Source: DASVWZ01 sp963708575
GTDB lineage: Bacteria; Acidobacteriota; Terriglobia; Terriglobales; Acidobacteriaceae
Length of the DNA stretch: 64,000 nt
Reading direction: 5' to 3'
Assembly: GCA_963708575.1 (NCBI GenBank)
Contig: CAVPTB010000007.1
Coordinates: 2,294,001 to 2,358,000 of the forward strand
In this document: positions 63,362-64,000 of the stretch, one piece after another
Layout of the letters: each line of letters opens with the position of its first letter
How positions within the stretch are numbered: the stretch's first letter is position 1
Made by a program: the position numbers and the translations under genes
The notes under the pieces: model-generated
The model's input: the letters and a program-made list of their open reading frames with translations, nothing else
What the model was told of the DNA's origin: nothing
The model's database searches: none

Positions 63362-64000
63362 TTGCGCATTCTCATCTCGGCTGGCGAAGCTTCCGGAGAA
63401 ATGTACGGGGCGGGACTCATTGACGCTCTCCGCCGCCTCGATTCATCCTTCGAGTTTTTCGGTGCCGGCGGAGAGCGTATGCGCACCGCCGGTTGCGACA
63501 CCATCGTCGACACCAAAGATCTTGCTGTCGTCGGTATCACCGAAATTCTCAGCCATCTGCCAAGAATCTATACCTTATTTCGCAAGCTGATTTCCGAAGC
63601 TGACAAGCGCCGTCCCGACCTCGCGGTAGTCATCGATGCCCCCGCCTTCAACTGGCGCGTTGCCCGTCAAATGCGAAAACGCGGCATTCCCGTGGTGTAC
63701 TACGTTTGCCCACAGTTCTGGGCGTGGCGTCAGGGCCGCGTAAAACTGCTGCGGAAGTACATCAACAAGGCTCTGGTGATTTTTCCCTTCGAAGAGAAGT
63801 TCTACCGCGATCGCGGAGTAGACGCCACATTTGTAGGCCATCCCCTCGCCGATGTTCCCAAGCCCGAAATCTCGCGCCAGGAGTACGCAGCGCAGAACAA
63901 GCTCGACCCAGCCAAGCGCTGGATCACAATCATGCCCGGCAGCCGCGTCAAGGAGGTCCGGATGAATTTGCCGACCATCCTTGAATCGGCTGCAAAATTG
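63362..64000 (+). CDS. lpxB: Lipid-A-disaccharide synthase, 5' part (runs off the window)
   Basis: The frame is open from TTG 63362 to the window end, giving 213 codons of an expected about 380. LRILISAGEASGEMYGAGLI, FFGAGGERM, VVGITEILSHLPRI, VVIDAPAFNWRVARQMRKRG, VYYVCPQFWAWRQGRV, FVGHPLAD and IMPGSRVKEV are the GT19 family blocks in order. It condenses UDP-2,3-diacylglucosamine with lipid X. An ATG at 63354 is in another frame, so the TTG is the likely start. This is strong evidence for an LPS-type outer membrane. Confidence 0.93.
   Translation, partial: MRILISAGEASGEMYGAGLIDALRRLDSSFEFFGAGGERMRTAGCDTIVDTKDLAVVGITEILSHLPRIYTLFRKLISEADKRRPDLAVVIDAPAFNWRVARQMRKRGIPVVYYVCPQFWAWRQGRVKLLRKYINKALVIFPFEEKFYRDRGVDATFVGHPLADVPKPEISRQEYAAQNKLDPAKRWITIMPGSRVKEVRMNLPTILESAAKL

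Overview
The window looks like a chromosomal segment of an Acidobacteriota bacterium, probably from the Terriglobia/'Koribacter'-like group. This is inferred from moderately high GC, many TTG/GTG starts with strong Shine-Dalgarno (SD) sequences, MacB-type permeases without an ATPase, a B558-type sdhCAB operon, a pilB-pilT-pilC-pilS-pilR block, the phoH-ybeY-corC-era cluster and RAYT/REP remnants. No 16S gene or other decisive marker is present, so the assignment is by gene content only. Nothing suggests a plasmid, prophage or large genomic island.

Layout. 1-7.4 kb: a PLP aminotransferase, a polyprenyl-type glycosyltransferase, a Tat-exported amidase, two MacB-like permeases and two tiny membrane proteins. 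7.5-14.7 kb: a membrane diguanylate cyclase, then a complete red-light sensing operon (bacteriophytochrome kinase, Rcp1-like response regulator, REC-PAS-HisKA_3 kinase, heme oxygenase). 14.7-18.6 kb: two secreted proteins, tRNA-Arg(CCT) and a stand-alone LuxR-type HTH protein. 18.6-28.7 kb: rdgB, sdhC-sdhA-sdhB, an M15-like exported protein, a membrane dipeptidase, an exported plus a cytosolic cyclophilin, a SAM hydrolase (DUF62) and a TPR protein. 28.7-40.1 kb: type IV pilus motors and their two-component system on the minus strand, then an NtrY/NtrX-like pair on the plus strand. 40.1-44.6 kb: phoH, a single ORF joining YbeY to CorC, era and an RsbW-like kinase. 44.8-46.5 kb: decayed DNA with a frameshifted RAYT transposase, REP-like hairpins and a broken FG-GAP gene. 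47.1-52.6 kb: rpsT, then the tightly overlapping minus-strand operon psd-pssA-usg-lptE-holA, followed by nat. 52.7-58.5 kb: a DUF465 protein, rimI, a frameshifted tsaB, methylmalonyl-CoA epimerase with MeaB, a CPA2 antiporter, an acyl-CoA dehydrogenase and a frameshifted DUF962 gene. 58.6-64 kb: hemW, a FabF-like synthase, an MsbA-like exporter and the 5' part of lpxB.

How the parts work together. The phytochrome operon makes its own chromophore (heme oxygenase to biliverdin) and carries two kinases of different families. The pil block encodes the extension motor, retraction motor and platform of a type IV pilus with its sigma54 regulators. The 47-52 kb operon couples phosphatidylethanolamine synthesis to outer-membrane LPS assembly through translational overlaps. 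The msbA-like/lpxB pair at the right end supports a lipid A outer membrane.

The most noteworthy items are the photosensory operon, a Cys-less aspartate-semialdehyde dehydrogenase paralogue (USG-1 type), the YbeY-CorC fusion, an NtrX-like activator whose GAFTGA loop reads GSFPGA, and a set of frameshifted genes. The last includes tsaB, normally essential and broken next to a homopolymer, which raises the question of sequence error. I saw no CRISPR array, defence island or intact mobile element. No clearly new multi-gene system is proven by the sequence.
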